NCBI GenBank assembly: GCA_029721435.1
Contig: CM056588.1
Span: 36,349,430 to 36,413,429 of the forward strand
Length of the DNA: 64,000 nucleotides
Reading direction: 5' to 3'
Source of the DNA: Gymnothorax reevesii
Taxonomy: Eukaryota; Chordata; Actinopteri; Anguilliformes; Muraenidae
How positions within the stretch are numbered: the stretch's first letter is position 1; each line of letters starts with the position of its first letter. A model generated the notes under the pieces. That model did not search any database. It was not told the origin of the DNA and saw only the letters and a program-made list of their open reading frames with translations. This document shows, piece by piece, positions 9,757 to 64,000 of this stretch. A program made the position numbers and the translations under genes.

Positions 9757-9981
9757 TTATTCTAATTCAATGAAACAACAGTGTCACAGTTAAATGGCCT
9801 AAATGGGCCTTTTGGAAAGCTCAGCTGAACAAATTTTTTTACAGGTAGCGAGTTCTGTGATTACTCTAACAAGTAGGACAGGCGCGGTGAACACCTGATT
9901 TGCTTTTTGCACAAAAAATGCATCAAGAAAATTTAACGATAGCGCTATTTCAAATTATTCTAATTCGTTGACCAGCACCTG
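9757..9981. repeat. Right terminal inverted repeat of Tc1-like element
   Basis: The reverse complement matches 1187-1410 closely, ending ACCAGCACCTG followed by TA. A motif ATTCTAATTCAATGAAA occurs twice near its inner edge (about 9729 and 9758). Confidence 0.9.
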
Positions 9982-10085
9982 TATAAGAGAGACCAAAAGG
10001 TAGAAAATACTAGTGTGTGTGCGTGCGTGTGTGCGTGCATGTCTGTTTATACGTGTGTTTTTTGTCTGTGCAATGGGAACTATGT

Positions 10086-12397
10086 GGTCATTCCATGTCA
10101 AATCACCCAGTGAGCTAAACCTCACCATCTCCAATTTTGCGTAAAAAAATTTGTGTGTGAATTGGTCATGAACCAAAACCCGCAAATATCAAATTTCAGC
10201 ACAATCAGACCTTCCAGTGCAAAATTATGGCATCTTGTTCTTTTTCGATATTTCGGGAAAAATGACCGTGGCCGCCAAAATTCAAATAGCCATATCTCCA
10301 AAACTACTTGACCGATTTTGACAAACAAGGTATTGTGGCAAAGGGAATCACACAAGCATTCCAAATCTGCCATTTTTAAACTCATTCTGGTAACTCTGGG
10401 TGTGATGAATTTTTGACCTATATTTTGACCTCAGAATTGACCTTGAGGGTTTTTTATTTTAACACCAAATTGTACCCTGATGAGGTATTTACAACATATC
10501 AAAAACTTACAATACCAATTCCTAAATTGTTGGGACAGAGTAAATTGTGAATAAAATCAAAACGCAATGACTTTCAAATCACACCAGCCAGTATTTTATT
10601 CACAGTGGAACAGAGATAACATAGCAAATGTTGAAACTGAAAAGTTTTACAATTTTATCCTCAAAATGAACAACTTTTCAAATTTGATGGCTACTGCAGG
10701 TCTCAAAAAATTTGGGACAGGGGCCTGTTTACCATGGTGTAGCGTCCCCTCTTCTTTTTAACACAGAGTGGAGACGTCTGGGCATTGAGGAGACAAGTTT
10801 CTTGAGTTTAGTCATTGGAATTTGATCCCACTCTTGTTTAATACAGGCTTCCAGCTGCTGGAGAGTTTTGGGTCTCCTTTGACTGACTTAATTATGCGCC
10901 AAATGTTCTCCATCGGTAAAAGATCAGGACTGCAGGCAGGCTGGTTCAGCACACAGACTCTTCCACTACGAAGCTATGCTGTTGTAATAGCTGCAATTTG
11001 TGGTTTTGCGTTGTCCGGATGAAATACACAAGGCCTTCCCTGAATAGATGTCGTCTGGAGGGGAGCATATGTTGCTCTGAAACTTTTATATACCTTTCAG
11101 CATTCGTTGTGCTTTTTAAAACTTACAAGTGTCCCACACCATTTTGCCACTTTGCTACAGTCCATTTTAAATGAGCCTCGGCCCACACCACAGAACACGG
11201 CAGCGCTTCTGGATCAAGCTCAACAATGGCTTCCTTTTTGCATGATAGAGTTTTAGGTGGCATCTGTGGATGGCACGGCGGACTGTGTTTTCAGACAGTG
11301 GTTTCTTGAAGTATTCCTGGGCCCATTTAGTAATGTCAATGACTGAATCATGCCGGGGAGTGATGCAGTGGCATCTGAGGGCCCGAAGATCACAGGCATC
11401 CAGTAAAGGTCTTCAGCCTTGTCCCTCACGCACAGAGATTATTCCAGTTTCTCTGAAACTTTTGATGATGTTATGCACTTTTAATGATGAGACCTTCAAA
11501 GCCTTTGCAATTTGATGTTGAGGAACATTGTTTTTAAGGTATTCCACAATTTTTTTTACAGAGGCCTTCACAGATTAGAGAACTTCTGAACATCTTTACT
11601 TGTGAGAGACTCAACCTCTCTAAGACATCCCTTTTATAGCCAATCATGTTACACCCCTGATGGCAAAGAAGCTTCAACTCTCAATTTCAATTTTTAGTAT
11701 TTGTAAACAACTGAGAGCATTAAAAATGTAAGTAAATGTATATCTTCATTTTATTCAGGATGCCTTCCTTTAATAAATCTTATTTACAGTTTGTTTGTAT
11801 TAATCAAAACACTGGCCATCACGGAATGACATTTGTTGGCTACCTTTGGTGGATATTCTGTGTGTTATTGACACCCCATCACTTACATCATCCTCATCAA
11901 GGCAATATACTCTCAGCTGCAGTCACTTGATGAAAATCTCAATAGTCTGCCCAGTTTGGCAAATTGATTCTCAATAAACTGAACCAAGTGGGACTACACT
12001 TCCAGGAGCAACTTCGATATTGGGATTGAACAACATTACTTGACCATACATGGTACAAGACTACACTTAACAGAACTGAACTGGAGGGATAAGTATGCAC
12101 GTAGTGAGTTCATGGCAGTTTTGGATTGCTTGTGTGATTCCCTTTCCAACAATATCTTGTTTGTCAAAATCGTTCCAGTAGATTTGGAGATATGGCCTTT
12201 TGAATTTTGGCGGCCATGGCCATTTTTCGCAAAATATCGAAAAAAAACAAAAGGCCGTAACTTTGCACTGGAAGGTCCGATTGAGTTGAGATTTGGGCGT
12301 TTGGGGCCATAGCCAACTTGCATACCAAATTTGAAGAAAATCAATACAAGTGAGGTGTAGAATCCCCTTTTTTTGGGTGATTTGACATGGAATGACC
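10086..12397. mobile_element. TIR DNA transposon of unassigned family, with nested insertion
   Basis: The two ends are inverted: the left starts GGTCATTCCATGTCAAATC and the right ends with its complement. Similarity continues inward for about 300 bases in blocks, including shared stretches such as GATTTTGACAAACAAG with its inverse near 12160. No clear target duplication was found, so the superfamily is not assigned. The interior holds a Tc1-like remnant (about 10510-11690). No transposase of its own is visible, so it is probably non-autonomous. Confidence 0.78.
10510..11690 (-). mobile_element. Truncated Tc1-like element with transposase remnant
   Basis: The left end reads CAATACCAATTCCTAAATTG after a TA, a diverged form of the inverted repeat of the element at 53490-55483. 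The body aligns in reverse orientation with that element: both share the segment around CCATGGTGTAGC or its complement, and both end near GCCAATCATGTTAC. The transposase region (about 11580 down to 10740, minus strand) is full of stops, with only scattered recognisable pieces. The far inverted repeat is missing or unrecognisable. Confidence 0.8.
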
Positions 12398-12779
12398 CTT
12401 TGTCTCGTGTCAGCTGTATCAAAAGCTCTTAATCGGAATTATCAGTTATTCGCAGTCTACTAAACAGGATTCTCTCATTCTCTCTCAGCAATGCCTCACA
12501 CACACATGCAAATGCACATCTATGTAGATGTGTATTTGTGGGGAATGAAAAATACCTGATGTGGACTTAAAGACCCCACAGATGTGGTAAAATCGGAAAA
12601 AGAAATCTGAAATGGCGCATGGGGACATTTCTTGGGTCCCCAGGAGTAAAAGGCTTAATTCTGGGCCAAGAGTCTGTTGAGGCTTGAGGGTTACAATATG
12701 GGTTATGGGAAAACAGTTCTAGTTTTAAGGTTTGCTTTTAAAATTATGCTCCAGTTTAAGGTGAGATGTTGTAAATTAG
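12398..12779. other. Intron, no feature seen
   Basis: Short CA-rich patch near 12500, otherwise no recognisable gene or repeat. Confidence 0.4.
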
Positions 12780-13540
12780 ACAAACACTGGCAATGCACAA
12801 CAGCGGGGTATATCCCTGAAACTATAGAATTCTCCCTATAGGCAAATTCATAATTTGGCATAGTGGTGGTGCTACAGGAATGACTACAGGGTCCAGAAAA
12901 TCAGCATGGGAACTATTCTTGGCTTTTGGAATGTTCACGGCACATGTCACTGGATTCCCTAAAGAACTGTAATTTTTTTGCAGCAGGAACTGTCATAGTG
13001 TCACCAGGACAATAGGATTGCGCTTTTTTGTACCAAGATGGTCGCAGCTGTGTTGACCCAAGTCCCATTAGAGGAGTTTGACTTTTTGCATTCAGAAATG
13101 TAGTTTAGATTAATAGTGGTGCTACAGTAAAAGTAACAGAGCCATAAACCCCGATATTGTTCCTCCTCTGTGCACTAGGAACATGGACAGCAGCTTTGAA
13201 TTCCGATTATTACTGATCGAGTTATTACATTTTTCAAAATTTTTTTCTGGCCTGGTGGTGGTGCGACAGCAAAGATCACAGGGTGACCAAAATCACTGGG
13301 AGCCCTTCTTTGTACACAAGAAATTCTCAAAGAAAGTGCAGCATGATTCCCAGCAAAACTGTCTGACTCATTGCTTTGTAAATTTTAAGTTTGACCTGGT
13401 GGTGGTGCTACAGGAAAGATTATTGGGTCACGCAAAGCAATAGGGTCTTTCCTTTATGCACTAGGAATGAACACAAGAAGCTTCAGACAATTCCCAAAAA
13501 CATTGTTCTAGTTATTGCACATTTTTAAACTCAGGGACAT
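12780..13540. repeat. Degenerate tandem repeat, ~143-bp period
   Basis: The phrase GGTGGTGCTACAGGAA, or a close variant, recurs at about 12865, 13110, 13254 and 13397. The last intervals are about 143-145 bases. Each is followed by a block resembling GGGTCACGCAAAGCAATAGG and then a CACTAGGAA-like block. The copies are strongly diverged and the first interval (about 245) suggests a partly lost unit. No coding potential is evident. Confidence 0.65.
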
Positions 13541-14013
13541 ATCGGGAACAACAACGGTTAGAATCGTTTGCCTTTATTGGTATTAGGGGTGTTAGTGCAT
13601 TGAGTGCTTCAGTGTCTGTAAGTATTCAGATTTACTGTGGCACCATAAAAGTCAGACTGCAGAATAGCCGCCTGAGTTCCCCCCAGGCTGGTGCTAAACC
13701 ATGTGTTTGGTCAGGCTGCGACGCCCTCGCCCTCATTTGTGATGCGCTGTGGGATCTTTAACGTTTCATGAAAGCCTGAACATCTGTGAGTCATGAGAAG
13801 CTCACTGCCCTCGACCAGTCAGCGTGGAGCAGCAGCACTGGGACTTGACTGGCTGGTAGATCGTCCGGCGGCACAAGAGAGTGCTTTTCCTCGCTTGCAT
13901 CACTCAGGTGTCGCCTCAAGAGGAGGCATTAAGTCCCGTTAGAGAATCTAGAACCAATTGGTTTTCTTGGAGGAGCTTCAGATTCTCTCGCACTTTCATA
14001 TGCAGCTTGCTTG
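13541..14013. other. Intron, no feature seen
   Basis: Unique-looking sequence with balanced composition and no recognised exon. It could include conserved non-coding sequence, which needs alignment to show. Confidence 0.35.
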
Positions 14014-14133
14014 CGTGTGTGTGTGTGTGAGTGTCTGTTTGTGCTTGCGTGGGTGTGTGTGTTTGTGTGTGTGTGTGTTTGTGTGGATCTGTTTATTTGT
14101 GTGTGTGTATGTGTGTGTGTGTGTATCTCTGGC
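14014..14133. repeat. (TG)n microsatellite, interrupted
   Basis: TG runs broken by TTTG and GCG steps. The long open frames here come from the repeat. Confidence 0.85.
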
Positions 14134-15061
14134 TGTTGGGAAGCTGTCTTCTTTCTCTGCTCTCAACAGTTTTCAGAATCAAACAAGCCCTGGATTGGCT
14201 AATGGCTGAGTGTATGAGGAATAAAGGCTGCAGTGTGACTCAGACTTTCTCAGTAACCTGTGATAACGGCTACGAAGAAAAATTCTGCTTTAGAGGCTCC
14301 TGAGCCAGACCGTCCAACCTCTTCGTTCTTTCTTCTTATTTGTGTTCTTGTGTGGAGTAAACTTGACCTCTCTATCCCCTCCCTCCTGCACTCCTCTCCT
14401 CTCCCCCTCTCCCTCTCTCTCTCTCCGCCTTGTCCCGGTGTGAAAGACGTGTGGCTTGATGCATTGTGTTGCGTTCCGTCTATGTTCCGCAGAAGTTCTC
14501 TCTCTGCTCTTCACGAGTCGGAGTTCAGAGCGGGTCTTGTCGTTGATTATGCGCATACAATATGAGTTCTTGCTCACCTACGCAAATAAATCTCTCTCCC
14601 TGAATGGAGAACTGGGAGATTTATTTTTATTATAATATTTTTCGCTCGCTTTAATGCGGACCGGCTCGGGGTCTCCGGACCAACAGAGGCCTCAAATCAA
14701 ATCCTAATTTAATCAAGAAGATTTATAGCGTAGAGTACGGTCTCCCTCCTGTCACTCCGTGCAGCCGAATTTCAGCAGTGGCGTGCAGGCAGATACTGGC
14801 CAAGACTTTGCTTTTTCCTTCTCTCTTCTCTCTCTGTTCCTCTCATTCCTTCTACTCTCCTCTTCTACCCCCCCCCCCCCCCGACCCCCCTTACCCCAGT
14901 TAGAGGGCAGTGTTGGTGTCGAGATCATGGCCAGAGTGGTAATGAGTTTACAGGTAATGATGCCTCACTGCAGCCCTAACCCTCAGCCCCCCAACCCTCC
15001 CCAAGAGTGATTATTAAAGGAGGCTTTATACCAGGGCCGGCGGTGTGAGAGTGTGGATATT

Positions 15062-15101
<40 letters not shown>

Positions 15102-16342
15102 CGCGTGTGTGCGCGCGGACAGGTTGATTGGGCAGTGGGATTTACAGAAGTGCACTTGGGCTAATAGAGCCGTGACATTCTGGGATTCATTATCTTCAGC
15201 TGGACCCTGAAACACAGAAATCTTGTCCTCAACAACAGCTCTTACTACTGCTCAGGTTACTTTTGTGTCCGTACTGCTGCGTATCTCGGCCCTACATTCA
15301 TCGGTCTGAACTCTGACTCAAACATTCATTTATTGTGTTAGTTTTCATTACTAACTTGGATTAATTGAATCAGCAACTACAAAAAATATTTGCTTTCTGC
15401 TGACGAGTCAGCTCAAAAAAATGAAATGTGAGGTGATGTTGATCATTATATAATATAATTATATTTATAATCCAGCATTAAGATTAATAGTGAGGTATTT
15501 TCAGTATTTGCTTTGAAACTCCTGAATGAATGAAACAGTATTGTGCTCATTGACGGCCCACACGTTAATGAACACTGCTTTTAGCAGATAAATGGCTCAT
15601 CTTCGATTGGCTGAGTGGCCTCTCATCCTTCTGATGCGTCATTGTGTATTCCTAAACCCAGAATATACGCCAAAGCGGACCAACGCACGGACAACTGCGA
15701 ACACTGCTAGTGTATTGCAGAATAGTTCTGTTTTTATCCTGTGGACTCAGCTTGGAGAACAAGTTCCACAGATCAAAGTCCACAGTCGGTGTCCCTGTAG
15801 CATAAGCGGAGTGGTGCAGTGACAAAATATTGGAAGCGCACAGATGCTCACGAAGAGCCCACGCGTACGCCCTCTGATGACTAAACGTACGTCAGACGGT
15901 CCCTCGCGTACCGGATAATATAACATTAGCTTTACGCCGAGGTTTGGCTGGCTGAAAATATCCATTGCTGTGGGACTCTGCTGGAGTGATATTGTGTGTA
16001 ATTGCAGAAAATTTCACGCTTTGGAAAACAAGGCAGTATACTATGTAATCTCATTGCGAAAGCTAATTTTTATGCTCGGCACAAGAGCACAGAGGAAGAA
16101 TGCTAATAACTTGCGGTAGAAAACAAAATAAGCCTGAAATGCTCGAGCTTAGAATGTTTCCTGATAATAATAATGGATTCTTTGTCTGGTAATCAAACAG
16201 CATCATCTCATCAGTTTGCGTGGTGTGTGGTTATCAAGCTTGCAATTAGCCTGAGACATGAGGGAAAATGACATTTATTTGGGCGCTGGAGTGCGGCTCG
16301 GCTGGGTCGATGGTGTGCTGCAAGATTGAGAGAGTGGTTAGG
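14134..16342. other. Intron with simple repeats only
   Basis: Contains a CT-rich tract at about 14375-14430, a C homopolymer at about 14869-14882 and a (TG)n array at about 15065-15115. Nothing else is recognisable. Confidence 0.5.
15065..15115. repeat. (TG)n microsatellite
   Basis: About 35 bases of pure TG followed by GCGTGCGCG variants. Confidence 0.88.
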
Positions 16343-16768
16343 ACCGGTGTTCTGACAAATTTTGCTACCTGTCAAAATATGCTACCTCGCGGTTCTGCGC
16401 TTGCGCAAACCTGAAATCTCGGGCGGTCTCCTCGCTCCTATCTTAAGTATCTTCAAAAATCCTAAAAATAGATTTATTTTCAGTGCGTATTTCGACCTGT
16501 AAGCGTACATACATTTGCATGCACACGCTGGGTTTTCCTGAAAATGCAGATATTCGATGATAATGGCGTATACGGGCACATATCTTCAAACAAACTTATC
16601 CAACTCATTATAACATCTGCTTTTGTTATAATAAGCTCACAAATAACAAAGTCACTATTGTAACCTGATTCATATTGCAATATCAAGGCGAAAACAAAGA
16701 CTTTACGATCGCTTAGCATTACGGTAGCATTTTTTGATAAGGGAGCAAAATTTGACAGAGCACCGGTA
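16343..16768. mobile_element. Miniature TIR element, ~425 bp
   Basis: The left end reads ACCGGTGTTCTGACAAATTT and the right end is its near complement (AAATTTGACAGAGCACCGGT). Matching continues inward over about 45 bases (TGCTACC on the left, GGTAGCA on the right). There is no coding capacity. I could not read a target duplication, so the family is open. Confidence 0.7.
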
Positions 16769-18390
16769 TCACATCGTTGTGTTGTTGAGTTAATGGTGCT
16801 GTAACATTTCAGATGTGTGAAGTGCGGCCCACTTTTGCGAGCTGCACCGGAGACCGTTTCTCATCCGAACGGGTGTGGACACGAGCAGCAGCCAGAACCG
16901 CGGGAAAAGTGACACTTAACTGCGAGCAATGGACATTGAAGGCTTTAATTGACATTAAGCGCTTTAGCTGTAATTAAATTGAACAGGTAATCACTGAAAT
17001 CTCTTAGTCGCTGGTAAAACAGCGCTCGGCCTCTTTTCGAAACAGGACGAAGTAATCGAAGTCAGTTTTGGGAAAGTGAAGTTTTTACATTAAAAGTGCG
17101 AGTGCTGTTTATGATGCGTGAAAAGTCTTTGGATCACATCGGAAAAAGTTCATGTTGGCCTTAATTCATTCCCCACATTCTGTTCTGCTGGCCGTTTTCA
17201 CTGGTAAACAAAAACCAAATTATGTTTTGCTGTGTGCGGATGTGGAGGAATGACCGTTGTACTGGCAGCACAGTGCACAGTATTTATTTTTTCATTTTGG
17301 ATGAATAGTGAGAGGATTCTGTCGTACATCGGAGCTGTAGGACTACAGATGGGCTTGACGGCGCTGGTCGATGGTTTATTTCCGTGGGTACATCGTCATA
17401 ATACTGGAACAGCATTTTCTGTATGGCGGAAACTGTTACAGGCGTGAAAAATAAGTGGGGAAGGGGAGGGGTGCAGAACAGGGTCTGGCCAACAAAGGGG
17501 GGGGGGGGGACAGAAAGTGAATGTGATTCTAATGCCCAGGATGTCCTATTTAACCATTTAATTATCCAGAGTTGTAAATGATAGTCTTGCCTCTCTTTAG
17601 GCGGTAGCATCAGGATGGGGATGGGACTTTTAGGGTTGACATCCATTTTGTCAAACTGCATGCCTGCTCCCTGTAAAACGAAACATGGCTTTAGACGGAC
17701 ATATTTTGCTGTCTCCACAGCCCCTCTCGCCCTCAGATGACCGTGACTATGAGGGCCACTCCTGATCTTACACTGTTCTGGCAGTGTCAGGATTACAGGG
17801 CCGAGAACTTGCTTGTGACTCCGATTTCTGACTCGTCTGCAGCAGAAACGTCGCTTTGAAGATCAGACGGAACAGCATTTCCATTTTTTCCTTCGTAAAA
17901 ACCGCCAGCCGACAGACGAAGGCCGATTTTTACGCAATAGCAATGAGCTTCGCACAGCATGACTCCTCAGAAAAGGCTAATTTTATAATCCAGCAGCGAC
18001 TTCAGGTGTAAATATTGGAAATCAAACTGTCTCCCTCCCCCTCCTGAGATGCACACGTATGAAATCATGTCGGCTCCTCCAACATGCGTACCACCCAGAG
18101 ATCAAACGCAGGGTGGGGCACAGCGGGTGGTGTCTGCCTGGCGTTGCGGGGTGTCGGCTGGCGGGGGGCATCTTTAGGAGACCCCGAGGGAAGCTGCAAT
18201 CAAAGAGAGAGGGAGGGAGCGCAGGAAATTTAAATGGCTGCACCTCGTCAGGTGCTGCATTAATAATGGATGCAGTTCAGGCAGGAACAGGGTGCAGACG
18301 AGACTGAGGGCTCCTGGGCAGGAGATATGTGTTACGGGTGAAGCTGGGGGAACTGTGGGTAATGAGATTCTGTGTTGGGGGCTGAGGGAA

Positions 18391-18393
<3 letters not shown>
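16769..18393. other. Intron, no gene seen
   Basis: Includes a G homopolymer at about 17498-17509. The stretch 16880-17000 is TTAAT-rich and unique-looking. A 144-codon minus-strand frame at 17284-17718 shows no domain and is not supported as a gene. Confidence 0.4.
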
Positions 18394-18461
<68 letters not shown>

Positions 18462-18590
18462 AAGTGTATATGTGTGTATGTGCATATGCGCATCTGTGTG
18501 TGTGTGTGTGTGTGCACATGCGCATGCATGTATGTATGTGTGTGTGTGTGTGTATGTGAGTATCTGCTCATGTTTGTGCATGTGTGTGTA
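18394..18590. repeat. (TG)n microsatellite cluster
   Basis: A pure TG run of about 65 bases, then TATG and GCATG variants up to the transposon insertion at 18591. Confidence 0.9.
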
Positions 18591-19096
18591 CAGTACCAGT
18601 CAAAAGTTTGGACACATTTTGCTAATGTTACAGCGCTCTGTTTTTAGAGAAATTTAAATGGCTTTACTTCTCTGTATAATCTCAAATGGAATCTGGTAAG
18701 AGGTAAACAGTCACAAGTTAAATGAGAATAATTTACTTCTTTGAATAGTGTCCAAATTTTTTGAATTCTCAAAGAAGAATTCTGCAAAGTAAGCAGACAA
18801 ACGAGCTCTTTCCATTTTCCCACATCCAAAAAAGTCAATGAAAAGCAAACCATAAGTGCAGCACATCTAGGTACTTAGATGGCCGCTCAGCAGCAAACTC
18901 AATAGAACCATATAACTGCTTTCATAAAGAAAAAAATGTGAACATGCTACGTAAATATGACAGAAAATGCTGGTTAGCTTGATGGATTTAAGAAATAGAT
19001 CTCCTTTTTTTTTTGCAAAATAAACGGTGCCTATTTCTTTATTTAACATGTCTTGTAAGAAAAATGTGGGTGTGTCCAAACTTTTGAATGGTACTG
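18591..19096. mobile_element. Non-autonomous Tc1-like element, ~506 bp
   Basis: Ends are inverted: CAGTACCAGTCAAAAGTTTG on the left and its near complement (CAAACTTTTGAATGGTACTG) on the right. Each is flanked by TA (18589-18590 and 19097-19098). The terminal motif is a common one in fish Tc1-like elements. The interior has no transposase. The insertion splits a TG array, which continues on the right at 19099. Confidence 0.9.
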
Positions 19097-19098
19097 TA

Positions 19099-19215
19099 TG
19101 TGTGTGTGTGCATGTGTGTGTGTTCGTGCGTGCATGCTTGATTGTGTGTGTATTTGTGTGCGCGTGCGTGGGTGTGTGCGTATGTGTATGTATGTGTCCG
19201 TGTGCATACGATCTG
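19099..19215. repeat. TG-rich repeat, right side of Tc1 insertion
   Basis: TG and GCGTG repeats that continue the array interrupted at 18590. Confidence 0.8.
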
Positions 19216-19529
19216 TCCACAGGAAATCGGACAGGCTACTGGACCCAGTAACCTATTCTTTTTCGGTGCGCATTTATGACTGTACACTGAAGGACCTTAC
19301 GTGGTTAAGGTGATTCACAATTTATGAAAACCTGTTTTATTGACAGTTCTGTTTCATACCGCCATTGACTGTTGACTCCTCACTCCTCTTTACTGACCAG
19401 GGAGTGCGAGTGATTCACTGCTTCAGTTTGGAATCGTGTTTCCGCAAACACACACGGTGGAGATCTGCACTCTGAGTGTCCTCCTTCAGTTTTAATAGCT
19501 TTGTTTTTAATCCCCAATCTCTATTACTC

Positions 19530-19670
19530 CTTTTCTTACCATGTCAGCCTTCTCTCTCTCTCTCCTGTTCTCTTATTTTCTCTCTCTCACATATTTTGTT
19601 TCTTCTTTCTTCATTCTCTCCCATTTGCCTCTCTCCTTTTAATGTTCTTTATTTTATTCCCTCTCAAAAC
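19530..19670. repeat. CT-rich low-complexity tract
   Basis: Repeated TCTCTCTC and TTCTTTC runs. No exon is seen. Confidence 0.75.
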
Positions 19671-19689
19671 TCCTATTATTCCAGGCCAT

Positions 19690-19928
19690 AAAATGGAAGG
19701 GATGTTGGGATGAAAGTTTTGTGCTTCATTGTGTCCGTCCATCCAGCTTTTTTTCCGGGCCAGAACTCTAAACCATCCAACATTTTTCCACAAAAGCTAA
19801 AATATAGATACATCTTATTGTGTAGATGTGCCTCTTCATACTTATGTCCGTCCTCCTGTCCATGTGTCCGTCCCTCCATTGCAGTTTTTTTACCAGGCCA
19901 GAGCGCCAAAATTGTGGCGGGTATCTGA
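19690..19928 (-). repeat. Dispersed repeat, copy A (GGCCTGGAA family)
   Basis: Read on the minus strand it has the same blocks as 34735-35095 and 40645-40830: ATATCTGGCCTGG-like starts, purine-rich GGATGGACGGACAC runs, AGGCACATCTACACAATA-like blocks and TTTAGAGTTCTGGCCCGGAA. Diverged. The element class is unknown. Confidence 0.6.
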
Positions 19929-20073
19929 ATATTTCACTGTTATTTCTGGTCTTTCTTTGTATCTTTCTTTATCTGTTTTGCCGTCACTCTTTCTCATTTT
20001 TCTTTTCCCTCATTTCTGTTCTCTTTCTTTCCGTCTGTATCTCTCACGCTCTTTGTCTCCCTCCTTCTCTCAG

Positions 20074-63888
<43,815 letters not shown>

Positions 63889-64000
63889 GTACCCTGGGAT
63901 ACATACGGAATCACCCAGAAATATTCTTACAATGCTACTGAAATGCTAGGTAACACTGTAATTGAACTTTCATTTGTTCACATTACGTGACATATTCTTC

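Larger units (their letters stand above)
1187..9981 (-). mobile_element. Tc1-like DNA transposon, split by later insertions
   Basis: The outer ends are inverted copies of about 220 bases (1187-1410 and 9757-9981), both starting CAGGTGCTGGTCAACGAATT when read inward. Each end is flanked by TA (1185-1186 and 9982-9983), the target duplication expected of the Tc1/mariner superfamily. The left part carries a decayed transposase on the minus strand. The element would be about 1.6 kb without the 7.2-kb hAT and Gypsy insert at 2527-9683. It sits in TG-rich DNA on both sides. Confidence 0.93.

Noticed and set aside
17284..17718. 144-codon minus-strand frame
   Set aside because: No domain, includes a translated homopolymer, and has no exon-like boundaries that I can match to a protein.
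18174..18581. Long His/Thr and Val/Cys frames over TG/CA arrays, also near 59 kb and 57 kb
   Set aside because: They are translations of dinucleotide repeats on both strands.

Overview
The window looks like genomic DNA from a bony fish, probably a teleost. It carries long introns, very many (CA)n/(TG)n arrays, Tc1-like transposons with several-hundred-base inverted repeats, PIF/Harbinger-like and hAT-like miniature elements, a Ty3/Gypsy retrotransposon, and one vertebrate gene broken into small exons with GT-AG introns. There is no prokaryotic-style gene organisation. I cannot name the species.

The only host gene I can support is a + strand BR serine/threonine kinase, best matched to BRSK2 (SAD-A), an LKB1-activated, AMPK-related brain kinase involved in neuronal polarity and synaptic vesicle function. 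Ten coding exons were placed from codon phase, splice sites and family motifs: 20074-20190, 31947-31980, 32369-32437, 35611-35757, 44104-44135, 45132-45296, 46598-46695, 50191-50341, 60083-60143 and 63255-63888. They run from the HRD catalytic loop through DFG, the activation loop, the C-lobe, the UBA-like region and the Ser/Pro-rich linker to the [18 protein letters not shown] block. The N-lobe exons must lie left of the window and the KA1 domain to the right, so positions 1-20073 are inferred to be one intron of at least 20 kb.

Layout: 1-1184 unremarkable intron with CA arrays. 1187-9981 is a three-level nest: a degenerate Tc1-like transposon, split by a hAT-type element with a perfect 8-bp target duplication, itself split by a young Gypsy retrotransposon with 318-bp LTRs. 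10086-12397 is a second TIR element that contains a second Tc1-like remnant. 12.8-13.5 kb is a degenerate ~143-bp repeat. 16.3-19.1 kb holds two miniature elements. 20564-24499 is a ~3.9-kb minisatellite with 45/42-bp units and a ~1.33-kb higher-order duplication, lying inside the intron that splits the kinase activation loop. 24.5-44 kb is intron with scattered repeat fragments. 43321-45021 has two miniature elements with readable target duplications. 53490-55483 is a Tc1-like transposon with both ends. The last 4 kb holds the proline-rich linker exon.

The points most worth following up are the nested transposons, the BRSK2 linker exon with two in-phase 3' splice sites (a possible 142-residue alternative insert that carries a BRSK1-like KTQTLP motif), the weak GTAC donors around the linker region, the higher-order minisatellite, and a four-copy dispersed repeat built on ATATCTGGCCTGGAA. 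I found no sign of an operon, CRISPR array or new enzymatic system.
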